Assembly: GCA_036375215.1 (NCBI GenBank)
Contig: DASUSH010000070.1
Location: forward strand, 1-9,973
DNA: 9,973 nucleotides
Source: DASUSH01 sp036375215
GTDB lineage: Bacteria > Actinomycetota > Thermoleophilia > Solirubrobacterales > 70-9
Reading direction: 5' to 3'
In this document: in pieces, positions 1-5,248 of the stretch
Layout: every line of letters starts with the position of its first letter
Position numbering within the stretch: position 1 is the first letter of the stretch
Program-made: the position numbers and the translations under genes
Notes under the pieces: model-generated
Databases searched by the model: none
What the model saw: the letters and a program-made list of their open reading frames with translations, nothing else
Told to the model about the DNA's origin: nothing

Positions 1-378
1 CGCGGCGACTTCCTCGTCCGCCCGATCGTCGGCGCCGACCCCGACGAGGGCTGGATCGCGATCGGCGAGGAGGTGCGGGTCGGCCAGACGGTGCGCCTGC
101 ACGTCCGCGACGAGGCGTCCGCCGACGAGGACCTCCGCAGCGCGCTCGCGACCCAGAGCCAAGCATTCGACTCGGGCGCGGCCGGGGCCCTGCTCTTCAC
201 CTGCAACGGCCGCGGCTCGCACATGTTCACGCTCCCCGACCACGACGCGATCGCGATCGAGGACACCCTCGGCGTCCCCGCCGGCGGCTTCTTCTGCGCC
301 GGCGAGATCGGGCCCGTCGGCGGCCGCAACTTCCTGCACGGGTTCACCGCCACGCTCGCCGTCTTCCCACGCGAGTGA
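1..378 (+). CDS. FIST-domain protein, C-terminal fragment
   Basis: The reading frame is open from base 1 and ends at TGA 376-378, so only about the last 125 residues are present and the true start lies upstream of the window. The visible part fits a FIST C-terminal domain: a stretch reading FTCNGRGSHMF near the middle, then an acidic segment, then GVPAGGFFCAGEIGPVGG and a closing FLHGFTATLAVF. The cysteine in FTCNGRG and the FFCAGEIGP block are typical of that family. FIST proteins are thought to be cytoplasmic sensors of small ligands, possibly amino acids, and are often linked to signal transduction; no ligand can be read from this fragment. Its stop overlaps the nadC start by four bases (GTGA), so the two are probably co-transcribed. 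Family assignment is fairly secure; function is not. Confidence 0.82.
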   Translation, partial: RGDFLVRPIVGADPDEGWIAIGEEVRVGQTVRLHVRDEASADEDLRSALATQSQAFDSGAAGALLFTCNGRGSHMFTLPDHDAIAIEDTLGVPAGGFFCAGEIGPVGGRNFLHGFTATLAVFPRE

Positions 379-1241
379 CCGCGACCGCGCCCGCCGCCGC
401 AGGGCTCTCCGAGCTCGTCGCCAGGGCCCTCGCCGAGGACGTCGGTCCCGGCGACGCGACCTCGGAGGCGGTCGTCCCCGCCGGCGCCCGGGCGCGGGCG
501 CGCATCCTGCAGAAGCAGTCCGGGGTCCTCTTCGGCCTCGACGCGGCCGAGGAGACGTTTCGCCAGGCCGGGGCGGAGAGCTTCGACCGGGTCGTCGTCG
601 AGAGCACCTGGCGCGAGCAGGTCCCGGTCCAGGTCGCGCTCGTCACCGGCCCCGCGCGGGCGCTGCTCGCCGGCGAGCGGGTCGCGCTCAACCTGCTCGG
701 TCGCCTCTCCGGGGTGGCGACGCTGACCGCGCGCTACGCCGAGGCGGTGGCGGGCACCGGCGCCAAGATCCTCGACACCCGCAAGACGACGCCGGGGCTA
801 CGCGCGCTCGAGAAGGCGGCGGTCGCCGCGGGCGGCGGGCACAACCACCGGACCGGCCTCTACGACGCGATCCTGATCAAGGAGAACCACGCCGCGCTCG
901 CCGGCGGCGTCGGCGAGGCGGTCCGGCTCGCGGCCGAGCGGCGCCCGGACCTCGCCGCCGAGGTCGAGTGCCGCGACCTGGACGAGGTCCGCGAGGCGCT
1001 CGCGGCGGGGGCGAGGCGGATCTTGCTCGACAACATGAGCCTCGGCGAGCTGCGTGCCGCCGTCGCGATCCGCGACGAGGCCGCCGCCGGGGCGGAGGGG
1101 GCGACGCTCGAGGCATCGGGGGGAATAACGCTCGAGGCCGCCGGCGAGGTCGCCGGCACCGGGGTCGACTTCGTCTCGGTCGGCGCGCTCACCCACTCGG
1201 CGCCGGCGCTCGACGTGAGCATGCTGATGGAGCCGGCTTGA
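375..1241 (+). CDS. nadC: Nicotinate-nucleotide pyrophosphorylase (carboxylating)
   Basis: The 288-residue protein converts quinolinate plus PRPP to nicotinate mononucleotide, CO2 and pyrophosphate, the step that joins the quinolinate branch to NAD synthesis in the cytoplasm. The length is normal for the family. Diagnostic motifs are in order: ERVALNLLGRLSGVAT (residues 101-116), DTRKTTPGLR (134-143), GGGHNHR (153-159), GLYDAILIKENH (161-172), EVE (196-198), LLDN (217-220) and SGGI (248-251). These include the Arg, Lys and His residues that bind quinolinate and PRPP phosphate. The start is GTG 375, overlapping the stop of the FIST gene; the first eight or so residues are Ala-rich and not conserved. 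The stop at 1239-1241 overlaps the next gene by four bases. The partner nadA lies about 2.8 kb downstream in the same direction but separated by two minus-strand genes. Confidence 0.96.
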   Translation: MTATAPAAAGLSELVARALAEDVGPGDATSEAVVPAGARARARILQKQSGVLFGLDAAEETFRQAGAESFDRVVVESTWREQVPVQVALVTGPARALLAGERVALNLLGRLSGVATLTARYAEAVAGTGAKILDTRKTTPGLRALEKAAVAAGGGHNHRTGLYDAILIKENHAALAGGVGEAVRLAAERRPDLAAEVECRDLDEVREALAAGARRILLDNMSLGELRAAVAIRDEAAAGAEGATLEASGGITLEAAGEVAGTGVDFVSVGALTHSAPALDVSMLMEPA

Positions 1242-2071
1242 CTCCGGCCGCCGCGAACGTCGAGGTCGTCGAGCGCGCCTACCGGATCTGGGGCGAGCGG
1301 GGGCTCGAGGGGATGCGCGAGGTGATGCACGACCAGATCGAGTGGCATCCCCCGCCGCAGGCGCCCGAACCGGGCCCGTTCCGGGGCGCCGACGAGATCA
1401 TCCGGGTCGCCGGCTCCTACCTGCAGAGCTTCGGGAAGTTCCGGCCGGTCCCGAACCGGATCCTCGCCGGCGCCGAGCCCGACCAGGTCCTCGTCCTCGC
1501 CACCCTGACCACGGCCGGTCGCGCGTCGGGCGCCGAGTTCACGATGCCCGTCGGCCACCTGCTGACGATCCGCGACGGCAAGATCGCGCGGTTCGAGGTG
1601 ATCCCCGATCAGGTCGAGGCGCTCGCGGCCGCCGGGCTCGATCCGGGCGCGGCGTCGGCGACCCGAACGGGAGACGTCGTGCGCACGATGCTCGTGGCCT
1701 TCAACGAGCACGACGCCGAGCTGGCGAAGTCGCTGATCGCCCCCGACGGCGAGATCCACGGCCTCCGCGCCGCGGTCGAGGGCACGGTCTACCGCGGCGC
1801 CGAGGGGGCGGCGCGATTCTGGAAGGACCTGGACGAGGTCTGGGGTCGCGTCGGGGCCGAGGATCCGGAGGTCATCGAGCGCGGTGACGAGGCGCTGGTC
1901 ATCACCACGCTCGTGCTCCAGGGCCGCGGCAGCGGGGTCGTGACGAGGCGCCGCCTCGCCGTCCATGTCGAGATCGACGAGCACGGCCTGATCAGCCGCT
2001 TCCTCACGCTGATCGATGCCGACGCCGCGCGCCGCGACTTCGAGGCCGGCCGCCGGCCCGAGCCGGGATAG
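1238..2071 (+). CDS. Tandem SnoaL-like (NTF2-fold) domain protein
   Basis: I place the start at TTG 1238, whose TTGA overlaps the nadC stop; GGAG at 1229-1232 lies five bases upstream. The frame stays open further upstream inside nadC, but that part is an Arg/Gly-rich shadow. The 277-residue product holds two SnoaL-like domains. The first is roughly residues 5-130: an ERAYRIWGERG helix, then IEWHPPP, GPFRGADEII and a closing strand IRDGKIARFEVI. The second is roughly 143-270: VVRTMLVAFNEHDAELAKSLIAPDGEIHG, a YRGAEGAARFW segment, and a closing HVEIDEHGLISRFLTLIDAD. SnoaL-like folds form cone-shaped pockets and serve as isomerases, cyclases or ligand-binding proteins; no catalytic identity can be given. 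There is no signal peptide or membrane segment. Duplication of the domain inside one chain, plus a third copy in the next gene, suggests local expansion of the family. Confidence 0.85.
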   Translation: MTPAAANVEVVERAYRIWGERGLEGMREVMHDQIEWHPPPQAPEPGPFRGADEIIRVAGSYLQSFGKFRPVPNRILAGAEPDQVLVLATLTTAGRASGAEFTMPVGHLLTIRDGKIARFEVIPDQVEALAAAGLDPGAASATRTGDVVRTMLVAFNEHDAELAKSLIAPDGEIHGLRAAVEGTVYRGAEGAARFWKDLDEVWGRVGAEDPEVIERGDEALVITTLVLQGRGSGVVTRRRLAVHVEIDEHGLISRFLTLIDADAARRDFEAGRRPEPG

Positions 2072-2080
2072 GGTCCACCC

Positions 2081-2602
2081 GTGGCTGTCGGACCGACCAA
2101 GGCCCTGCGCACGAAGCGCGAGGAGATCGTGACCCTGCACATGGAGACCGAGAACGATCACGACTACGACGCGACGATCGAGACCTTCGACCACCCGCGC
2201 TACGAGCTGATCGGGACCGGCGACGTCTACGACGGCCAGCGCGCCGTCGAGCGCTACTTCGAGGAGACCCGCACCGCCTTCCCCGACCAGCGCAACGAGC
2301 TGCTCGCGCTGCACCACTCCGATGACGCCGTGATCGTCGAGGCGATGCTCTACGGCACCCACGAGGGCCCGTTCCGCGGCCTGCCCCCGACCGGGCGGAA
2401 GTTCGAGATGCGCTTCGCCGCCTTCTTCCTCTTCGAGGAGGACCGGCTCGTCTGCGAGCGCGTCTACTTCGACGCCGGCACGATCCTGCGCCAGCTCGGC
2501 ATCGCCCACGACCCGCTCTCGCTCGCCGGCCGCCTCGCGACCGTGCTGAACCATCCCCTCACCGTCGGCCGCGCCGTCCTCCGCCAGGTCGCCGGCCGTT
2601 AG
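2081..2602 (+). CDS. SnoaL-like / ester cyclase family protein
   Basis: A 173-residue single-domain protein starting at GTG 2081, nine bases after the stop of the tandem SnoaL gene, with a purine-rich GGGATAGGG just upstream. The central block GTHEGPFRGLPPTGRKFEM (residues 92-110), followed by FAAFFLFEEDRLVCERVYFD and TILRQLGI (135-142), is the usual signature of SnoaL-like polyketide/ester cyclase family members. The N-terminal helix carries HMETENDHDYDATIETFDHPRY, typical of the first helix of the fold. A C-terminal tail of about 30 residues follows the domain and is not part of the core. Members act on varied hydrophobic or ester substrates, and many are unassigned, so the substrate is unknown. 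The gene is probably the last of the FIST-nadC-SnoaL unit, because a convergent gene and a palindromic repeat follow. Confidence 0.85.
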   Translation: MAVGPTKALRTKREEIVTLHMETENDHDYDATIETFDHPRYELIGTGDVYDGQRAVERYFEETRTAFPDQRNELLALHHSDDAVIVEAMLYGTHEGPFRGLPPTGRKFEMRFAAFFLFEEDRLVCERVYFDAGTILRQLGIAHDPLSLAGRLATVLNHPLTVGRAVLRQVAGR

Positions 2603-2616
2603 CCGGCAAAGGAGGC

Positions 2617-2696
2617 ACCTGCCACCCGAGGGGTCTGACCCCAAAGGGTCAGGTCAACCTGCCACCTGAGGGGTCTGACCCCAAAGGGTCAGGTCA
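2617..2696. repeat. Two tandem copies of a 40-base palindromic repeat
   Basis: Copy 1 is 2617-2656 and copy 2 is 2657-2696. They abut exactly and differ at one base only (C at 2627, T at 2667). Each copy holds GGGGTCTGACCCC (2629-2641, 2669-2681), a perfect palindrome around a central T, and an overlapping hairpin CTGACCC-CAAA-GGGTCAG (2635-2652, 2675-2692). The two structures share CTGACCC, so they cannot form together. The outer ends ACCTG and CAGGT can also pair. The repeat fills the gap between two convergent genes, and the last TCA (2694-2696) is the complement of the VOC stop codon. This resembles REP-type or small non-autonomous palindromic elements; no U-tract follows the stems, so a role as intrinsic terminator is only possible. 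Confidence 0.9.
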
Positions 2697-3113
2697 GCCC
2701 AGCGTGGTCCGCCCGTCGGGGTGGACGGTCCAGCGCGGGTTGTGGGCGACCTCCCACGGGTGGCCGTCGGGGTCCACGAAGACGCCCGAGTAGCCACCCC
2801 AGAAGGTCTCGGCGCCGGCCCGCGGGATCTCGGCGCCCGCCGCCTCGGCCTCGGCGATGACCGCGTCGACCTCGGCCGGCGAGTTGACGTTGTAGGCGAG
2901 CGTCACCCCGCCCCAGCCGCCGCCGTCGGCGACGCCGGAGTCCTCGGCGAGCTCCGCGCGGTCCCAGAGCGCGAGGACGATCCCGCCGGCCTGGAAGAAG
3001 ACGACGTCGTCCTCCGGCTTCGCGCCGGTGCTCCAGCCGAGCCCCTCGTAGAAGGCGCGGGCGCGACCGATGTCCGCGACGCCGAGCGTGATCAGGCTGA
3101 GGCGCTGGTCCAC
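2694..3113 (-). CDS. VOC superfamily (glyoxalase/bleomycin-resistance fold) protein
   Basis: The 139-residue protein starts at GTG (3113-3111) nine bases after the stop of the Fpg-like gene and is probably co-transcribed with it. The fold signature is clear: RLSLITLGVADIGRARAFYEGLGW at the N-terminus and GVFVDPDGHPWEVAHNPRW (residues 110-128) near the end, with a tail HPDGRTTLG that is usual for this VOC subgroup. Such proteins pair two beta-alpha-beta-beta-beta modules round a metal site; the Glu of PWEV is a likely ligand. Members range from glyoxalase I and dioxygenases to drug-binding proteins, and this sequence does not say which. Its stop codon lies in the last three bases of the downstream tandem repeat, although the protein length and end look normal. 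Confidence 0.88.
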   Translation of the reverse strand: MDQRLSLITLGVADIGRARAFYEGLGWSTGAKPEDDVVFFQAGGIVLALWDRAELAEDSGVADGGGWGGVTLAYNVNSPAEVDAVIAEAEAAGAEIPRAGAETFWGGYSGVFVDPDGHPWEVAHNPRWTVHPDGRTTLG

Positions 3114-3122
3114 GGTCCGAAT

Positions 3123-3992
3123 CTACTTCAGGAGGCGCGAGAGCCGGCGGTCCTTCAGCACTCGCCCGCCGGTCTGCTCCTCGGGGCAGTAGGTCGTGGA
3201 GTGCTCGGCGAAGTGGACGGCGGCGAGGGTTGCGCCGCAGCGCGGGCACGGCTCGCCCTCGCGCTTGTGGACGCGCAGCGGCATCGGCATCTTGTCGGGG
3301 ACGGACTCGCCGACGGTCTGCTCGTAGGTCTCGATCGCGGCGCCGAGCACGGCGAGCCCGGCGTGCAGCCGCTCGACCTCGCCGGGCTCGAGGTCCGAGC
3401 CCTTCTTGAACGGGCCCAGCCGCGCCTCCCAGAGCACCTCGTCCGCCCACGAGCGCCCGATCCCGGCGATCGTGCGCTGGTGGCGGAGCAGGGGATGGAG
3501 CTGGCGGGGCTCGTCGATCAGCTTCGCGAACTCGTCGAGGGGCGGCGCGGGCCAGGCCTCGGGGCCGAGCGTCGCGACCATCTCGTCGGCGGCGACCTCG
3601 CCGGCCGGCAGGAGCTTCGCCCACGCCCGCTGCCTGGTCCCGAACTCGCGCAGCCGCAGCTCGCGGCCGTCCTCGAGCCTGATCAGGAGGCGGGAGCGCT
3701 TGTCCTTCAGCGAGGCGCGCTTGTCGAAGCACTGCAGCCGGCCCGCCGACATCAGGTGGACGAGGAGGGCGAGCTCGCCGTGCGCCGAGCCCGGCGCCGG
3801 CGCGAACTCGACGAGGGGCATCTTGCCGATCCGCCGCACGCCGGTGATCTCGCGGCCCTCGAGCTCGGCGAGCGGGGGGTCGAAGCTCTTCATCACGACC
3901 ATCCCCGGGGCGAGCGTCGATTCGACCCGGACGCCGGCGAGCGCGACGGAGAGCCGCCGCGCCGCGATCTCGACCTCGGGTAGCTCCGGCAT
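3123..3992 (-). CDS. Fpg/Nei-family DNA glycosylase, atypical zinc finger
   Basis: The 289-residue protein begins MPELPEVE, giving the catalytic N-terminal Pro2 and Glu3 after Met removal; the family excises oxidised bases and nicks the AP site by beta/delta elimination. Lys57 in VRRIGKMPLVEF matches the conserved beta-hairpin lysine. The H2TH region reads HQRTIAGIGRSWADEVLW (residues 171-188): GRSW stands where classical Fpg has GNIY, so the phosphate-binding Asn is Arg. The C-terminal zinc finger has Cys249, Cys252 and Cys269, but the position of the fourth Cys is Glu272 (CPEEQ instead of CPxCQ). The tail GGRVLKDRRLSRLL is conserved in actinobacterial homologues. I withhold mutM because substrate preference of GRSW-type members cannot be inferred. 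The ATG at 3992 is fixed by the catalytic proline. The VOC gene follows after nine bases. Confidence 0.93.
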   Translation of the reverse strand: MPELPEVEIAARRLSVALAGVRVESTLAPGMVVMKSFDPPLAELEGREITGVRRIGKMPLVEFAPAPGSAHGELALLVHLMSAGRLQCFDKRASLKDKRSRLLIRLEDGRELRLREFGTRQRAWAKLLPAGEVAADEMVATLGPEAWPAPPLDEFAKLIDEPRQLHPLLRHQRTIAGIGRSWADEVLWEARLGPFKKGSDLEPGEVERLHAGLAVLGAAIETYEQTVGESVPDKMPMPLRVHKREGEPCPRCGATLAAVHFAEHSTTYCPEEQTGGRVLKDRRLSRLLK

Positions 3993-4082
3993 ACGTCTAA
4001 ACTATGAGCCGAACATTCGTACTGCACTAGGCCCGCCGATTCGGAGCGGGCCGGACAGACGAACATACGAGAGGACATGGCA
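3993..4082. promoter_or_regulatory. Divergent promoter region between the Fpg-like gene and nadA
   Basis: This short gap must hold the promoters of both divergent genes. TAAACT (3998-4003, plus) and TAGTTT (4004-3999, minus) each fit a TANNNT -10 element and overlap each other; no convincing -35 accompanies them. A hairpin lies at 4030-4052: GGCCCGC and GCGGGCC flank a nine-base loop that itself contains CGATTCG. It would sit in the nadA leader. CGAACATTCG (4010-4019) recurs as CGAACATACG (4060-4069), exactly 50 bases later. Ribosome binding sequence AGAGGA is at 4070-4075. Assignment of specific promoters is tentative. Confidence 0.5.
4011..4022. promoter_or_regulatory. LexA-box-like motif upstream of the Fpg-like gene
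   Basis: GAACATTCGTAC matches seven of the eight fixed positions of the GAAC-N4-GTTC SOS box known from Bacillus and actinobacterial LexA. It is 19-30 bases upstream of the start codon of a DNA-repair gene, where a repressor could block transcription. One mismatch and the lack of any lexA/recA context keep this as a candidate. Confidence 0.3.
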
Positions 4083-5093
4083 ATGGCAGTCGAGCTGCCG
4101 ACCATCCAACCCCCTACTCAGGCCCAGCCTTCGCCGGAGGAGATCCGGGCGCTCTCCGAGGAGGTGCGCGCGCTCGCCGCCGAGCGGAACGCGGTCATCC
4201 TCGCCCACAACTACGAGGTGCCGGAGATCCAGGAGGTCGCCGACCTGACCGGCGACTCGCTGCAGCTCTCGCGCGAGGCCGCCTCCACCGACGCCCAGGT
4301 GATCGCGTTCTGCGGCGTTCATTTCATGGCCGAGACCGCGTCGGTGCTCTCGCCCGAGAAGACCGTGCTGATCCCCGACCTCGACGCGGGCTGCTCGCTC
4401 TCCGACTCGATCACCGCCGACCAGCTTCGGGAGTGGAAGGCCGCGCACCCCGGCGCGATCGTCGTCATGTACGTGAACACCTCCGCCGAGGTCAAGGCCG
4501 AGACCGACTACTGCTGCACCTCCTCGAACGCCGTCAAGGTCGTCGAGCACATCCGCGCCGAGCACGGCGATGACGTCGAGATCCTCTTCGGGCCCGACAT
4601 GTGGCTGGGCGCCTTCGTCGAGAAGCAGACCGGGAAGCCGATGCACGTCTGGGACGGCGAGTGCCACGTCCACGCCGGCATCAAGCCCGACGACATCAAC
4701 GCGCAGCGCGCCGCGCACCCCGAGGCCGAGTTCCTGATCCACCCCGAGTGCGGCTGCTCGACCCAGGCGATGGAGTACGTCGCGGCGGGCGACATCGGCT
4801 CCGAGGGCGTCCACATGCTCTCGACCTCGGGGATGCTGAAGCACGTCAGCGAGCGCCCCGACGGGGAGTTCATCGTCGCCACCGAGACCGGGATGCTCTA
4901 CCCGCTGGAGCAGGCGGCCCCCAGGGCCGATCTCCACGCGGCGAACCGGATGGCGTTCTGCAAGTACATGAAGATGATCACCCTGCCGAAGCTGCGCGAC
5001 TCGCTGCGCGATTTGCGCTTCGAGGTGAAGGTCCCGGCCGACGTCGCCGAGCGCGCCCGGGTGCCGATCGAGCGCATGGTCGCGATCGGCTGA
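4083..5093 (+). CDS. nadA: Quinolinate synthase
   Basis: NadA condenses iminoaspartate with dihydroxyacetone phosphate to quinolinate using a [4Fe-4S] cluster with one open iron site. From ATG 4083 the protein has 336 residues. Conserved blocks are VILAHNYEVPEIQEVAD (38-54), FCGVHFMAETASVLSPEK (76-93), DAGCSLSDS (101-109), YVNTSAEVKAETDYCCTSSNA (130-150), GPDMWLGAFV, HPECGCS (220-226) and TETGMLYPL. By alignment to the E. coli ligands, the cluster cysteines should be Cys104 (AGCSLSD), Cys194 (GECHVH) and Cys293 (MAFCKYMK). Two in-frame ATGs compete: 4077 and 4083. AGAGGA at 4070-4075 is only about two bases from 4077 but about eight from 4083, so I prefer 4083. No nadB-like gene adjoins; the iminoaspartate source must be encoded elsewhere. 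Confidence 0.96.
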   Translation: MAVELPTIQPPTQAQPSPEEIRALSEEVRALAAERNAVILAHNYEVPEIQEVADLTGDSLQLSREAASTDAQVIAFCGVHFMAETASVLSPEKTVLIPDLDAGCSLSDSITADQLREWKAAHPGAIVVMYVNTSAEVKAETDYCCTSSNAVKVVEHIRAEHGDDVEILFGPDMWLGAFVEKQTGKPMHVWDGECHVHAGIKPDDINAQRAAHPEAEFLIHPECGCSTQAMEYVAAGDIGSEGVHMLSTSGMLKHVSERPDGEFIVATETGMLYPLEQAAPRADLHAANRMAFCKYMKMITLPKLRDSLRDLRFEVKVPADVAERARVPIERMVAIG

Positions 5094-5120
5094 GCGAGCC
5101 GCACCACGGCTTCACCGAGG

Positions 5121-5144
5121 GTTGGAATCCCCGGATCCGGGTAT
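5121..5144 (+). promoter_or_regulatory. SigB/SigF-type promoter upstream of the sigma-factor gene
   Basis: GTTGGA (5121-5126) and GGGTAT (5139-5144) are separated by 12 bases. The known consensus for the SigB/SigF class is GTTT-like at -35 and GGGTAT/GGGTA at -10 with 12-16 bases between. The -10 match is exact and the -35 keeps GTT. Transcription would begin near 5151-5154, leaving a leader of about 95-98 bases. Since the downstream gene encodes a sigma factor of this very class, autoregulation is the natural reading. Confidence 0.6.
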
Positions 5145-5153
5145 CAGTAGGAA

Positions 5154-5170
5154 GGCTCGCACGTCGAGCC
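5154..5170 (+). other. Hairpin at the predicted 5' end of the sigma-factor leader
   Basis: GGCTCG (5154-5159) and CGAGCC (5165-5170) form a perfect six-base-pair stem with the five-base loop CACGT. If transcription starts about 7-10 bases after GGGTAT, this would be the first structure of the mRNA and could protect its 5' end. It has no U-tract and is not a terminator. Confidence 0.5.
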
Positions 5171-5200
5171 GGCCAAGTTGCCACACCGGGCGGAATCCAC

Positions 5201-5248
5201 TCGAAGTCCGTCTCTGGGGTGTCAAGTCCCCACGACAAAGGACTTCGA
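5201..5248 (+). promoter_or_regulatory. Leader hairpin that covers the sigma-factor ribosome binding site
   Basis: TCGAAGTCC (5201-5209) is the exact reverse complement of GGACTTCGA (5240-5248), which contains the end of the Shine-Dalgarno sequence AAAGGA (5237-5242) and touches the ATG at 5249. Inside, GTC/GAC (5210-5212 with 5234-5236) and TGGGG/CCCCA (5215-5219 with 5228-5232) also pair, giving about 17 base pairs with an eight-base loop and a three-base AAA bulge. A second AAGTCC (5224-5229) could instead pair with GGACTT (5240-5245), so two exclusive folds exist. This looks like translational control in cis; it is inferred from pairing alone. Confidence 0.55.

Noticed and set aside
860..2644. 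594-codon open frame on the minus strand opposite nadC and the SnoaL genes
   Set aside because: It is antisense to genes with clear families, is rich in Arg, Asp, Glu and Leu as expected for a GC-rich shadow frame, and has no domain motifs.
2609..2668. Small peptide gene after the perfect AAAGGAGG at 2608-2615
   Set aside because: No ATG, GTG or TTG follows at a usable distance, and the region is the palindromic repeat.
2635..2692. Intrinsic terminator in the tandem repeat
   Set aside because: The stems are good but no T-run follows on either strand, so I describe it only as a repeat that may affect 3' ends.
2617..2696. CRISPR array
   Set aside because: The two units abut without spacers, and there are no cas genes.
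4601..5248. N-terminal extension of the sigma factor reaching back through nadA
   Set aside because: The upstream part is Arg/Gly-rich shadow of nadA; ATG 5249 has a good ribosome site and gives a normal-length sigma factor.
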